From Trichoderma breve (taxonomy: Eukaryota > Ascomycota > Sordariomycetes > Hypocreales > Hypocreaceae): a stretch of DNA of 64,000 bases. Below are positions 1 through 12,894 of the stretch, in pieces (the first letter of the stretch is position 1; each line of letters starts with the position of its first letter). The stretch covers positions 992,001-1,056,000 of the forward strand of contig NW_026611593.1 of assembly GCF_028502605.1 (NCBI RefSeq). Reading direction: 5' to 3'. A model generated the notes under the pieces. The model was not told where the DNA came from, did not search any database, and was given only the letters and a program-made list of their open reading frames with translations. Made by a program: the position numbers and the translations under genes.

Positions 1-283
1 GGTCAGTTGCCGGTATATTCGGGATACCAGTAAAGAGAGAGAATCTAGCTATGACTGGTGTTGAAGGAGAACTAAAGTGAGGCGCAATGGACCATTCCTT
101 GGCCTCATCGGTGGGAGTAAAGGAGCCTGTGACGAAGACACCTCTGGCATGGGCTGTATGAAAAGGCATTGCTATTAGATGAGACTCTGCTTGCTAGTAT
201 GAATCAAACATACACGGTCTGGCGTTGTCAATCCGCCCAAACATGTCCTTGAGGGTGCTGATCAAGTCGAGATGAAGAGTCAT
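1..283 (-). CDS. Catalase-related peroxidase, 5' part only (runs off the left edge)
   Basis: Exons 283..214 and 153..1 (continuing beyond the window). The 60-nt intron (213..154) has a GTATGT donor and a CATACAG acceptor. The joined reading begins MTLHLDLISTLKDMFG and, across the junction, gives RPSHARGVFVTGSFTP, then RFSLFTGIPNIP further on. The RPxHA(K/R)G motif, with the distal heme-pocket histidine, and the following G-x-F-T-P and RFS..TGIPNIP segments are typical of the small catalase-like, SrpA-type heme peroxidases that use organic peroxides or H2O2. Only about 74 residues are visible, so the proximal tyrosine and the C-terminus cannot be judged. The alternative donor two bases upstream (GTGTAT) breaks the frame and was rejected. 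The family call is fairly sure; the substrate is unknown. Confidence 0.72.
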
Positions 284-3200
284 GGTGACGGTTGTTTCGA
301 TAGTGCTTAGTTGATTGAACGAAGGGAACTGAAGATGTTTTGAAACTACATGGAAGCTTCTTCAATCAACTATGGATAGTATTTATACTTTGGACATAGG
401 GCTGCTGCTCTGCTAATCATGGTTGCTGACAACTGGAAGTATCTGAGTGGCTGAACTATAGTCGCTTGAGTCGCTTAGAGACGAGCTTGGCAAAACTCCC
501 AATAAGCTCTATCTAGATTTTTCCGAGGAGCTTTGGCGAATTGGAGAAACAGATCCACGCCATATGCAGTTACTTGGTCACAAAAACACCAAGCGCTTAC
601 CGTAGCGCTCGATACAGTTTCCACCTACGACAAGGCTGGCATGGTGACGGCTATTTGGAAGGCCCACGGATAGCCTTGTGGTGCGATTCCAAATACGCTT
701 GGAACAAATTTAGGTGCTTCGGCCGAATGGCTTCTGGGGGATTATCCGCCAGTATCCATGAGTCAGACCTAGTTTGTCTGTCGATATCCTCTTTTCCCTC
801 CCATTGTCCCCTTTTAATGGTTGATGATGGGCTGTTGATGTGGTAAGCAGCGGACGAAGTCCCGGAGCTAGCTATGGAGGATTGTCCGCCGTTCCACATA
901 CAAATAATCCAGATCGCTCTAGTAGTTGTTTATGGGCTTACATCGTCTAAATCAGCCTATTCGACTTGATAGCGCGACGAGAACCAACAAAGTTGAGCAA
1001 TAGAAATGATTGCTTTGCGTGAAACGGCTTCAATCGGCTTCCTTACCAAGATGTTTACGGATACATGTACGAGTACTACGGGAATCGACAAAGCGAAAAC
1101 TGGAATCGGCGCATGTTCTAGAAAGAATCCGAAATCAGACCAATGACATGCTTGCAGCGCCTTTGGGAACTCATCGAAGGAGAGACGATAACATGTTTGA
1201 CTGGATTCCACATGCAAGGTACGGCGAGATTTACGCTTCTGACCAACATTCCCAATCGATAAGAGAATAAGCAACAGCTGCAGCATCCTTACATCATCAT
1301 CATCACGCAGACAAACAGTCAGCAGCAACGGTCACCAGACTAATTAACCCAACTTTAATCGCCGTGGGACTTCAAAAAAAAAAAATCTCCCTTTTTTGGG
1401 CATAATACTAAAATTCTACGAGAAGCGAACCGAGCGGCTAGTGTTCCGGATTCACGTGTGGACTAAAAGACATGAATGTAGCTAGAAGGGCGTAGGGCCG
1501 GCAGTGTCATTGACATTGATCAGTCTGACTCAAAAGTAAAATCCGAACAAGCACGACATATCGAGGAGATCGGTTAAATGGCGGGGAATGAAATTACACC
1601 ATTGCTCTGTACGAAGAGTCTGGCGTCATGCTATGCGAGGAACTGCCATGGAGTAGCCACGGGTAAGAAATCGATTATGTTGACATGTTTTGTCAGCATA
1701 CTGGATGATTAACTAGCATGGAAGACCGGTGGGATGGGGGATGGCGCAAAAGTCTCCGGATAGGACGCTTCGTATTTTAGTAGCAGAATGGCGATGCCTC
1801 GTCCACTGATAGCGGCGGGGTCACTCGCAGTTTTGTGATTACTACTATGGATGGACTCCATGCAGTGGGTAATAATAGGTAATGGTACATGTAGGCATCC
1901 ATTCCATGGAAACAGCAGGGCAGTTAGTGATGGGGCGAGGAGAGGCCCTGTAAGTTGTAAACGTCGGGGTGCCGTGGAATTGAACAGGCATCGGCGAGCG
2001 AGTCCCTGTAGATACTGCACTGTATTCACCTGAAGTATGTAATCAATACCTGGCTGCATATCGCACCACCCTGTCGGTAGCAGAGTAGCATGTGATGCCG
2101 TATGTAGACAGTTAGACAGTTTCCAAGGCTCAGGTAATAACCCGTCGAAATACGAGGAGCAACCGAGACATCTCAACTAACTCCGCTACACCACCAGACG
2201 CTTGAAGATGCCCTGGTCAACCAGCTGCTAAACTAACTAACTCGTGTGCCAAGAGTTTCTTGGTCTTGGTCGCACGTGTCGGAACAACAGCCCAGCCGAA
2301 GTGCCAGAATCCACCGTTTAAGATTATCCCCGGTTCGACTTTGCCTCAAGTGGGCAGGCCGCATCACCAGCCCAGCGCCACCCACGCATTGCCCTTGCCA
2401 GACCTCGCCGTTTTCTTATTCATCAGCTGGAGACCAAATACGATACGGAGGGCGTACAGTAGCTCGATTAAACGTATTACGTGCCGAGTGCGTTCCGCTG
2501 CCCGGCGCGGCGCCTAATCATGAACCGAGCCCCTTGCAGAACCTGATGCTGTCACCGCGTCCATGGAGGCAAAAGGCTTGCTGGATCCTGCTCGTACTTC
2601 CTCGGAGAGCGAGAAACCGAGAAGGATGCAGATGCCCCATCGCTCCAGATGAATTGTGCGAATATCCCATTTGAAATCAGCAAAGTTTTTGCTGAATAAT
2701 CGGAGGTTGTGGGAGTCATCCGGTGGACGACGTGGAATGGCTCGATCAGCGGGAGAAGGCATTATCACACGGAGCACCACTAAAGGGGTGTGGAGCGTCG
2801 GAATTAAAGAAACGACATCATTCGACTGCTATACGCTATCTGCGTATCTGTCCATCCTTGACAAAAACAAAGGAGGCGAGGGGCAAGCGAAGAGAACAGT
2901 AGACGGCATCAACCAAAGGCACTAGGCGAGATCTCAACGAGATCTCGTCGTGACACCAAGATTCGCATCTGGCAAGCTGGGGTGCTAAACAGATACGGAG
3001 AACGACCTGTCAAAGAACAAGATGCTTCCTCGGTAGAAACCCCAAATCTAACAAGCGGGCGGATCTCGGCCAGCAAAGAACGCCGTCCATTAGGAGTGCT
3101 CGCCAGAGAGGAGCAACACGCGGGTAGAAGCAATGAGGCGCAGATTTCTATCTCCGATTCAGAGCTCGGCTTGGGCACAGACAATGAAGAGTCCCACCAC

Positions 3201-4259
3201 ACGACAAATGGAGCAATTGGTGGTGTCTGGAACTTGGCACGGATCAGCATGCAGTTTGTCGGCAGACGCACCGCGCAAAACTGGGCGGCTCTTCGGTCGC
3301 TCGGCACCATGGCGCAAATCCTACAGTGTGTGGAATCATCAGGTGGCAACCCATCCATTTGCACTGCTACTCTACTGTACCAGGGCTTGCAGGCCTCTGT
3401 TGTTCGCATGGGAGTACGACGCTGCACTCCATGGCAGCCTTGCGAATTCAGCTTGGAGACGCACTCTAGAGAGCAAACAAACCACCTGGTTCGGAGCATT
3501 CGACATGTCATGAACCGTACAGTATCCCAGTCAAAGACAAATTATCTATCATCTTTTCTTCTCCCTGCTCCATGATACCACCGGACAGAAGACCCATTCT
3601 TGGCCTCCTACGGTATCCATTCTTTCAGCCCACGCTCCATAGCATCAACCTATTGGGAAATCGCAGCAGCAACGAATTAGGAAAACGGAGCCGCCGGTGA
3701 CCCAGTGCCGACTCCGTCGTCTTATATCCGAACTGTACGATTGCAACTTACTAGCAGATTCTTAGCCCGCGGCCGGGGGGCCCATAAACCCGACGCGCGA
3801 AGGATGGAGCGACTAGTACCTACTAGAGCGCCAACAACGTGGGAGAAGGAAAAAAAAGAAATGATTAATTATCTCTCCGGCCTCTTTGTTAAATAACGGC
3901 TGTGGCGCTCAGTCATGCCCATTTCATCCTGGCCATCCTTTCACTTCGTGGTAACCGGAGCAGAACTGCCGCCCTCTCCATCTTGACGAGCTTCGGGAAC
4001 GAACAGTGATCGATATATCGAACGTCCAGGATTTTGAAGAAGAACAAGGGGGACAAGGAAGAAGCTCTCTTGGTGTGGTTGTTTAGTACAACTTTCAGCT
4101 ACAGCTCAAGAGGCGAAATGATACATGAGTCCAGGATATCCTCGATAACCCAGTAATCAATACATTCCAAAAAGGACCCCTTTCATCAACTACGAACTCC
4201 AGATCCCAAGGAAGCGTGGTGGAAATAAGAATCTTAGTTGCCGCCACCGTCTATCCACC
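284..4259. other. Intergenic, no convincing gene
   Basis: About 4 kb between the catalase-related gene and the MFS exporter. Open frames of 100-200 codons lie on both strands over 2246-2780 and 2909-3575, but they overlap each other in several frames, have no recognisable domain and no supporting intron pattern, so I take them as chance frames in moderately GC-rich DNA. The only low-complexity element noticed is a poly-A run at about 1373-1384. The right end must hold the promoter and leader of the exporter at 4260. Confidence 0.5.
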
Positions 4260-6076
4260 ATGGGTGCCATCACCCGCATTCTGTCGCGACCGGTTAACAA
4301 GCCGTATCGCACAAAGGACCTTCACTCCAACGAGCCTCCCTTCTTGAACGAACATGGCTACGTCGACTTCGCCCCCGGAGATGTTGAGAACCCCAGAAAC
4401 TGGTCCATGGCCCGGCGGTTCTTCATCACCGCCGCGACCGTCTTCCTCGTCATGAACGCCACTTTTGCTTCCAGCGCCCCCAGCGGCTGCTTCCCGTCCA
4501 TCGCGGAGTCCTTCCACGTCTCCGAGGAGGCCGCTGGCCTGACCATTACTCTCTTCTTGCTTGGATACTGTGCCGGTCCTCTCATCTTCGCCCCCCTGAG
4601 TGAGCTGTATGGCCGTCGCTGGATCTTCTACAGCACCTTCAGCCTCTACTTGGCCTTTAACTTCCTCTGCGCTTTTGCGCCCAACTTTGGCAGTCTTCTT
4701 GTTGGTCGTTTCCTCACAGGCACTTTCGTCTCTGCACCTCTAAGTAACGGCCCCGGTGTCTTGGCCGATCTATGGAACCCTATTCAGCGTGCCAACGCCA
4801 TGGGCGGCTTCGCTGCCATGCTCTGGATTGGACCCTCTCTCGGTCCCATCATCGCTGGTTTCCTCCAGCTCAAGAAGGATTGGCAATGGACCTTTTATGT
4901 CCTCCTCATGCTTGGCGGTGCCTCCGCCCTCTTCATGCTGACCATTCCCGAGACCCATGCCCCGACTGTCCTGCGCCACAAGGCCAAGCGCATCCGCAAG
5001 GCCAAGATCCCCGGTTATGAGAACGTCAAGGCCCAGATCGAAGACAGTAACCAAAGCTTCGTCAGCGTCTACAAGGTCGCCCTCACTCGCCCATGGATCA
5101 TTCTTTTCGACACCATCTCCTTCCTCATCGCCATCTACCTCTCGGTCGTCTACACTCTCCTCTACATGCTCTTCACCATTTACCCCATCGTTTTCCAGGA
5201 GAAGCGTGGCTGGAACGCGGGAGTTGGCGAGCTTCCGTTGATTGGCACAGTTTTGGGTGCCATGTTTGGCGGCCTGATTGTTCTCTTTGATACGCGCCGT
5301 CAGCAGAAGAAGGTTGACACCGGCAAGAAGCAAATGCACGAGATGACGCCCGAGGACCGTCTGCCCCTTGCCATCATCGGCGGCATCACCTTTGCAGTGG
5401 CCATGTTCTGGTTCGCTTGGTCAGCCAACTTCAAGTATGTAACCCCCCTTTCCTCTCTTGATTCATACTATCAACATGAAAAAAGAATGATCAACTAACA
5501 AATCCTCGCTACAGCTCCGTCCACTGGATCGTCCCCACCATCGCCGGAGCCTTCCTCTCCACCGCCCTCCTGCTCCTCTTCGTCGGCTTCCTCAACTACC
5601 TCGTCGACGCCTACCTCATGTACGCCGCCTCCGCCATCGCTGCAAACACAATCATGCGCTCCGCCTGCGGCGCCGCTGCCCCTCTCTTCACCGTCCAAAT
5701 GTTCCACTCCATGGGCGTCGGCGGCGGCGGCTCCCTCGTCGGCGGTGTCGCCGCCGTCCTCGCCGTCATCCCCTTCATGTTCTACAAGTACGGCGCCAAA
5801 ATCCGCGCCCGCTCTCGCTTCAACCCGAAAGGCTTCAAGCCCCCCGCAAAGGACGTCGAGGCTGCCCCCGCGGGAGGCGTTGTTCTGGAGGACCCCAACG
5901 AGGGCGAGTCGGAAGACACAGAGTCCGACTCTGGTGCTAGCACGATGGCTGGTGATGAGAGCGGGGAGAAGAGCGCTGATGAGAAACATCATGCCGGCCA
6001 CAAGCGAGAAGAAGCTGGTGAGCACACAGAAGCATCCGCTTCTACCGAAAAGGTGAAGTCGGAAGAATCTGTGTAA
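4260..6076 (+). CDS. MFS exporter of the DHA1 (drug/polyamine:H+ antiporter) type
   Basis: Exons 4260..5434 and 5515..6076 give 578 residues. The 80-nt intron has GTATGT, a CAACTAAC branch site and CTACAG, and the frame continues cleanly as ANF-N-SVHWIVP. The N-terminal cytoplasmic segment has the fungal DHA1 signature DFAPGDVENPRNWS. About twelve hydrophobic segments follow, with motif A (PLSELYGRRW) after TM2 and the TM5-like motif C region around the stretch ending in NGPGVLADLW. The protein ends in an acidic, Ser/Glu-rich cytoplasmic tail of about 80 residues. Relatives (Flr1/Tpo/Mdr-like) export drugs, polyamines or secondary metabolites through the plasma membrane; the actual substrate cannot be read. 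It is convergent with the sugar porter at 6500-8355, with only about 420 bp between stop codons. Confidence 0.9.
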
Positions 6077-6460
6077 AGGAAAGAGAAGGAATAAAAAAAA
6101 AAACGGTGAACATGGCATCTTGATTTTTTATGAGCATCATTTGGGAAACATTTGTAATAGATAGCGGGCAACCTCACTCTTGGTTATAACAAGCGCTGGC
6201 ATAAAGCGGTAATGATATCAATTTGTTTATAATTTACGAATTATAGCATTGGCACACATTTACATAATATTGGATCAACGTAATTGATCTTGTTGGTCTT
6301 TTTAGATATCAACGTCTGTACTAAAATTGACAGGCGATACTTAATGCCTAATTCCTAATCATTATTCCGTAATGACTACTTGTAGTACTACCAACTGCAA
6401 ACAGTAATGCAAAGTGCAAGCAATAGCAAGGTCTAGGTTGCGATACATGGCTCACCCCGA

Positions 6461-6496
6461 TCTCTAACCTCACCTCTAACCTCGTCTCTAACCTCA
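6461..6496. repeat. Three tandem 12-bp units
   Basis: Three consecutive copies of the 12-mer YCTCTAACCTCR (6461-6472, 6473-6484, 6485-6496) sit just downstream of the stop codon of the sugar porter, in the shared 3' region of the two convergent transporter genes. They differ only at the first and last base of the unit. It is not a telomere repeat. Confidence 0.85.
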
Positions 6497-6499
6497 TCA

Positions 6500-8355
6500 T
6501 CAGACCTGGCTACTTTGGCCAGCGTTCTCATCAGATTTGACACTGGCATCCTTGTTGGCCATCTCCACCATTTCTTGAATGCTCAATCTGCGGAAACGCT
6601 GCTCGTCTCGTACCCGGCGTGTGACGTATCCGGGTGGCACCCAGCGGGCGCTCTCCCATGGCACAACGTCGTGCATACTGTACATGATGTCCACGCTCTC
6701 CAGGCTGAGCAGCGAGGACTCGTACAAGTACATCCAAACTACGGCGGCAGCGGCCAGGTTGGCGCTGGCTAGGATGTACCCAAACGCGTATGACAAGCCT
6801 CTATCGGCGTGTGGAGTGAGGAATCCGATCAAAACTGCAATGACTGTCAGTCGCTTCTGTCTAGTATCTGTGATGCTTTGTGAGGGAGGGAATCTTACAA
6901 TTGCCCAGCCAGTTGGCTGCTGTGGCCAACGAGGCCTGTTTTGCACGCGTGCGTAGAGCAAATGTCTCGCCCATGACAACCCAGGCAATGGGACCCCAGG
7001 TAGCCGCAAACGAAGCAATGAACATGCAAGATGACAGAACCATGACGACGCCATAGGTGCTCGACACTGAGGGGAGATGATTGGTCGCGGTGCCAATGGA
7101 GGCAAAAATCATCAACCACACAGCTTGCCAAATGGCTCCGAGGATTAGAGGCCATCGACGGCCAAACTTGTCAACTAAATAAACGGCGAGAAACGTAGTG
7201 GCAACATTGACGGTGCCGAGAATGAGTTGCACAAGGAATGGATCCTTGATGTGAGCAGTGGAGAAGATGGTAGTGCCGTAATAGAAGAAGTAGTTGATGC
7301 CCGTCCACTGTTGTAGAAAGTGAAGACCCATACCGAGAAAAGTGCGGTAGCGCGTCTTGGGAACCCTTGATTTGAGCGAGAAGCACTCAATCCACGAAGC
7401 AGTGCCAGTCTGGCGTTCCAATGCCAAAACCTCCCTCATTTCGTGCATGTCGTTCTCAACGAGGACATTGCTAGGATCCTTGCTCTTGCCGCGAAGTCGT
7501 GATAGCGATTGGCGGGCTTTTTCCTAGTTATCCCTGCCAGCAAGCCATCTCGGTGATTCTGGCACAAAGAAAATGCCAACTCCAAGAGGTATGGAGTACA
7601 AGGCTCCTATGCCGATGACGAGACGCCATGTTTCGCTGTCCTCCTGATGGCGGCGCATAAAATAGCAGACGACGTTGCCGAAGAGGATACCAATGGTAAT
7701 GAGGAGCTGGTATGAAGCGACTACAGCTCCACGAATTTCCCGCGGAGCACACTCGGATTGGAACATGGGAACGCCAACAGAAAGGTTGCCGATACCGAGG
7801 CCAGCAACAAATCTGCCCATGGTGAGATGGATCCAGCTATGCGTTGCCGTAACTTGCATGGCATCTCCCAAGATGAAGATGAACACCCCCAAGGCGATAC
7901 TCTTTCGTCGTCCAAACCAGTCTGACGTGCTATGTTTGAGTGCTGGTCAGATACATATCTCGTAAAAAGCAAAATAAGGCAAGGAAAAAAAGGAACAGAG
8001 ATGGAGTTAGCTTACTACGCGCCGGCCAGCGCGCCAAAGAGGCAGCCAATGCTAAAGAAAGAGACCAGGAGAGACTTGATCGTGGGCGAGCCATTAGTGA
8101 GGAACCGATGGACAAAGTCGTCGAAAACAATGGTGCCGGAGATCTGACCAATGTCGTAGCCGAAAAGGAAGCCGCCGATCGACGTGATGATGGCAAGAAA
8201 AAGGGCATCGACGCCACAGTCGGCCCCTTTGACCTTGATCGACCTGGTGAACAATGGTGTATCAGCATTGAAGAGAAAGTCTGGTAAAGATGGATGGATA
8301 TCTGGTAGACTGATGCCTCAGTTCCCTCAGAAATTACTCACAGGTCCCCAAACAT
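6500..8355 (-). pseudogene. MFS sugar porter with an in-frame TAG (probable nonsense mutation)
   Basis: Exons 8355..8342, 8243..8016, 7929..6899 and 6834..6500 keep one frame over 536 codons. The three introns (98, 86 and 64 nt) have good GT-AG sites; the first exon codes only MFGD plus two bases. Sugar-porter landmarks are all there: GGFLFGYDIGQISG in TM1, the loop SDWFGRRKS after TM2, PESPRWLAGRD after TM6, the TM7 segment QQWTGINYFFYYG, and a cytoplasmic tail. Right after PESPRWLAGRDN, codon 216 (7526..7524) is TAG where a tryptophan codon (TGG) is expected from the family pattern (G-R-D-x-W-E-x-A-R). No GT donor is close enough to splice it out. The frame is intact on both sides, so the loss is recent, or it is a sequencing error. 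If real, only the N-terminal six helices would be made. Substrate: probably hexose; not determinable. Confidence 0.85.
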
Positions 8356-11300
8356 GATGTCAAGTCTGAGCTTACGCAGTAGGCGAACTGGTTGAAGTTG
8401 AGAACGGAAGAACGTGAAGATATCGATATGAACGCGAAGCCTCGGCTCCGGTGGTAAATCCTAAGAAACGATCGATGCTCGAGAAACGATGGGAGAGCAG
8501 TGCCCTGTGGACGAAAGAATGAGTAAGAATTTCTGCTGATGCTACCAATGTAGCTACACCTCGACGAGGCGGCTGCGAGAAGTGAGTTGAAAGTAAGTAG
8601 AAAGACGTACCTCAGCAGGTGGAGGAAATTCGGACTGCCTTCCGTAGGAAGAAGGCTCTCGGTAACGAGGGAACTTGTTGTGTTGTGTAGAAGGAAAATT
8701 CCAATGTTCCGTGGGGGGGAAGCTTTGGGTCAACTTGCCCAAAATTTGGCAGCTTATCGCAACTGCTTCAGAGCCACCCCAACCCTTATCTAATCACATC
8801 ATTCCAAACACCTGACTTCTATGGAACCTGTTACTATTGAACCAATGGTAGGTACCTAGGTACTATTGAATAAATGTCAGAAGCAAGTTCCAGCATATAT
8901 CCCTTCCATTGTTACCAACATCCTCCTCTTTCCAATCTGTTCCCCCTATCTTGACTGTAATACGTGATCTTCAGCGCTTTCGGGCAGCTGATGGCTCTTC
9001 TTGGATGATTCTGAATGTTACTGCTCTGTTAGCAACCTGGAACTATGTTTGGGTTGTTATATTATTGAATACCTAATAATCTCATCCATGGATCGCATAT
9101 TGTCGCCACATACTTGTCCCACCAGCAAACTATGAAGTTCGTAGCACTGGCAGCACATAAAACTCCTATCCAGCCAGAACCTTTTTCAGTGTGAAATCTT
9201 GGTGGCTCTTCGGTAAAACCGTAGAATTTGCCATAGTAATGTTGTATTGGCATGCCTCGATGAGGGTGTGATATCGTGAGCTCCAGTCGTAGAGATGAAG
9301 CCTACAACCGCTTGATTTAACACACGTGAAACTGATGGCAAGAGGTTCGTCTTATCGTCAATCTTTTGTCTTGATCATTGTTCGTAGCTGCTATCATGGT
9401 CTTGCTGCTTGTGGTAGTCGTTTGAGTATGGTTTGTTGTTTCTACATGTAGTAGCGTTTGTCTGTTTCATCGCTATCATCATGTTGCATCTGTAGACAAG
9501 TCCGTCGTTAGCAAGCAACTCATATCGGTCATCGGTCTTAGTTCTTGCTACCCAAGTTATAGCCCGAGAACCTACCATCCTTCTTTTCATGCAAATGAAG
9601 GAGTTAAAGCTGAACTGACTTACATTTGAGGAAAATTCCTCTTGATAGTAAATGTTCTCTGTCCAATTCCTTCTCTTAACTCGGATGCTATATCACAAGG
9701 CCATTGGCAAATCAATTTGACAGACAATGGCAATTCCAGTATATTTGGACGAAATGAAAAAAGGACATAGGTGAGTATCTGACAATTAGATTGCAAATAG
9801 AGCTGAATGAATGGTTTGCCCGCAAGCCCACAACTCCTTTGTGTATAATTGGCTAGACGAAAGTGAATGGTAACTATCCTCGAATCTATTAGCAGCCACC
9901 CACCACACTACTGGATCTGTCAGCAGCCGTAATCGCTTCATCATTCATCCTCCATCCAACACTACCGTGGAGGCAATTCCCCCTGAACTGCCACACATTG
10001 TCTCATATGCAGACCCGGAGATAGAACGACTACATTACATATCCAGATCATTAGCATTACTAAGCTAGCACGTTGAGAAGGAGACTGTAGACTGACCACT
10101 CTCAAGAGCTATTGCACAATCAGCCACTGACAAGGTAGTATCCATGGCGTGAAAAACTTCATCAACTCGCAAACTATTCCTCCGTACTGCAAGAGGGAAT
10201 GTTAACGACATCCTTAGTGTATCAAGAGGATTACGTACCCCTTGCAAAAATACGAAAGATCCGACAGGGCTGTTTAGCCAAACTGGAGGGCGTCATCTGC
10301 AGACGACTGGCTATTGGCTGTTTAACGCGCCCTGCTATCGCAGAGGGGTCCTGCAGCTAAACATCCCTTTCCAACGTTCGGGGGACTCAGCTTCCAGTTG
10401 GCTAGAATGTGGAGTGGCTGTTTCTTTCTTTAGCCATCAGATGCAACCCGTCGTGTGTGGAGATGGCCGGGCTAGAACAAAAAACCGGGTCGAGGTTCTG
10501 CCTTTGTCTTCGGTTATTAGTATTGACGTTTTCTTTTCTGGCACAAGAGGAAATATCGGGAAGTCGGACCGAGGGAACCTAAACCTCATTAGTTTCAAGG
10601 TTAGCTAGGAGCCCTAAGCTTGAAAATATGCAGCTTGCGGATACGGAACCGAAGCAGGGCTCGGAGAAGAATCCGCCGAAGACAATTGCCTCGCTGTTGC
10701 TCCAGTACTTGAAGCCGGCCTAAAGAAGAAACCAGCCTTTTGATTCAAGGGGCCAAGACAAGGCGACTGTTGCTCACGTCAATACAACAGTATAAACGTG
10801 AGGTGTGGTGTGCAACTGACAAATTGTCAACGGCCACAATGCGCTCTCGCCGACATCAACATGAACGGGCTAAGCTCAAGAGCCCTTTTGACGGAAAAGC
10901 ACCCCGCTTCTTGGTACCAGGCGGTTGCTTTCAGAAAACTCTCTCATCGTCATCGAGACTGGCATTGCCGGTGTTGACGGTTCGAGAGAAGCTCAGACGC
11001 TAGAAAGAGGGACCGGACGTTTGTTTCAGAAGTGTGGATGAGGCTAATGCCCGAGAATGGGTGACAAGCGCATGAGCCTCCAAGTGGGAAAAAAAGAGCC
11101 GATGTGGATAGCGTCAAGTCGTGATCCCAGCTGAATGCCGGAAAATTAATTCACCACTGTCCATCTGAGCTGTTTGGGCTGATGCCGGGCTTACTCGAAA
11201 CCCGCAGACCGGGCCATCGAATGCATGTACGCATCTCGGATTCGTATCGGCTTCAGCAGCGGCTCTGCATCTGCATCTGCATCTTGTTAAGAAGGCGGTG

Positions 11301-12894
11301 TTTGTTTGAAGCCAACTGCAACCATTGGACAGTAAGCTTTTGGGTTCTTACGCTTTTAGGCCACTGGGCAGATGAAACAGCAACTCTAGCTTAAAATTGA
11401 CGAGATATGGGGCCGTGATCTCGTATTCTGCACAGCCAGATGACGTCCCCTGCTATGCCAAGCCACGTCTATGGGGAGACTGAAAGCGTGGGGATGCCAT
11501 CCACTATCTGGAGTGTAAGACCAAAAGGAGAAGTTCTTGCACATGCAGAGCCAATTTGTTCCGTATCACGTCGGAAAGATTGCGCGACGGACGACGTTGC
11601 GGCTAAAGAGACACGGACGACTCGTCCGATGTTGCTACTCTACCTAACTCCGTATTACCTGCCACACTCATAATTACACAATATGATTTGCCATCATACG
11701 TGTACGGGGTGATGTGGATGTCAAACGGCGTCGCCTGTGATTCGTTACAGGTTACTGTACAACGAATGAAGCTAGGTTCCCGAATCTCAAACAAACTCCA
11801 TTGAGAACATGACAAAGCTTGTGTTACCCATGTAACCAAACAAATGACTCGCCCTATTCTTCATTGAGCAGGCCTACGTAATACAGACCACATCGTGACT
11901 ACAGCTAGGTCATATCAAGCCTTACCGCGCCTACACCGACTAGGAATCTACCTTGGAAAAAATGATTAATGATCAAGACGAGGTAAAAGGGTAAATTTGG
12001 GTCCTTCAGGGCGTCTAGATAAAGAGCCTCATGGATAACTCTGCTAGTGTTATCAACCCGTCTATCTCGAATAATTTCGAACCACAGGCCCAGAAGTCCT
12101 ATTCTACGCACCGTTGGAGCAACTGAATGGCCGGTCGCGGATCAACCGGGGTTGTTGTTGTGATCTCTGAACATGGCACGGCAGAATAATCGCTTGACAG
12201 ATCATCAATGACGATGTATGTCAGAAACCGCGGTACCGGCTCCAGTTTTCCTCTTCGGGGGAACAATCGTCCATGTTGAAAGAAGAGTGGAACAAGAGAC
12301 TCAGATATATGCTTGCATGATAGTTGTCTTTAACTATGTCCCATGGTGTTCTCCTTAAAAAGACTATCCAATAATGTATGAGTTAATTTACATATCCGCC
12401 CGGCATGGTGTCGGACGGCACCCGCAGTAGCATATCCAGTCCAACCATTCTCTTCAAGCATAGTCTAAGCCACAATTTGGCATCAAACGGGATCATACGG
12501 GATAATTACAAACTAGGCTAGGTTACATGTCACTCCTAGGAGTTACTGTGAGCTGCATGCCAGGAGGCGAATCGTGCCCGCTTCTAACCATGTTACCCAC
12601 GTTGGTCCCTTCAATACGAGTCAACGGAATATACCTTACTTCCAGGAGATAAAACCGAAAAGCGGATTCGTACTCTATTTTTGCAAAGTCTCATACGATA
12701 GGTTCAAAAGTGGTACTAACAAATTTTGGAGTGATAAATTGATTCACAGTTCTGAAAAGCTTTTGCATTTTTTTCTCGTCTATCATCACACTTTCTTTTG
12801 CTTCAGTACCTACTCTTCCTTCGTTTCTTCCGCTCGAAAAGTTGAAACTACTTCTTTTATAATATCTTGTTTGTCTTTCTTAAAAGTATTTCAG
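8356..12894. other. Intergenic, no convincing gene
   Basis: About 4.5 kb. The longest frames are under 90 codons, lack family features, and none could be extended across credible introns. A short GCATCT triplication lies at 11263-11284. The left end should contain the promoter of the sugar porter (minus strand), the right end that of the membrane protein at 12895; the last 200 bp before 12895 are pyrimidine-rich (TTCTTTT, CTTTCTT runs), as is usual upstream of fungal start codons. Confidence 0.5.

Noticed and set aside
2909..3575. Overlapping frames of 126-200 codons on both strands
   Set aside because: Three long frames share the same DNA, none has a domain, a hydrophobic pattern or credible introns; typical of chance frames in GC-richer DNA.
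4770..5339. Acidic minus-strand frame of 189 codons
   Set aside because: Antisense shadow of the MFS exporter; likewise the long minus frames over PDX1 and IDH1.
6461..6496. Telomere-like repeat
   Set aside because: The unit is a 12-mer with TTAGAGG on the minus strand, not the TTAGGG of filamentous fungi, and has just three copies.
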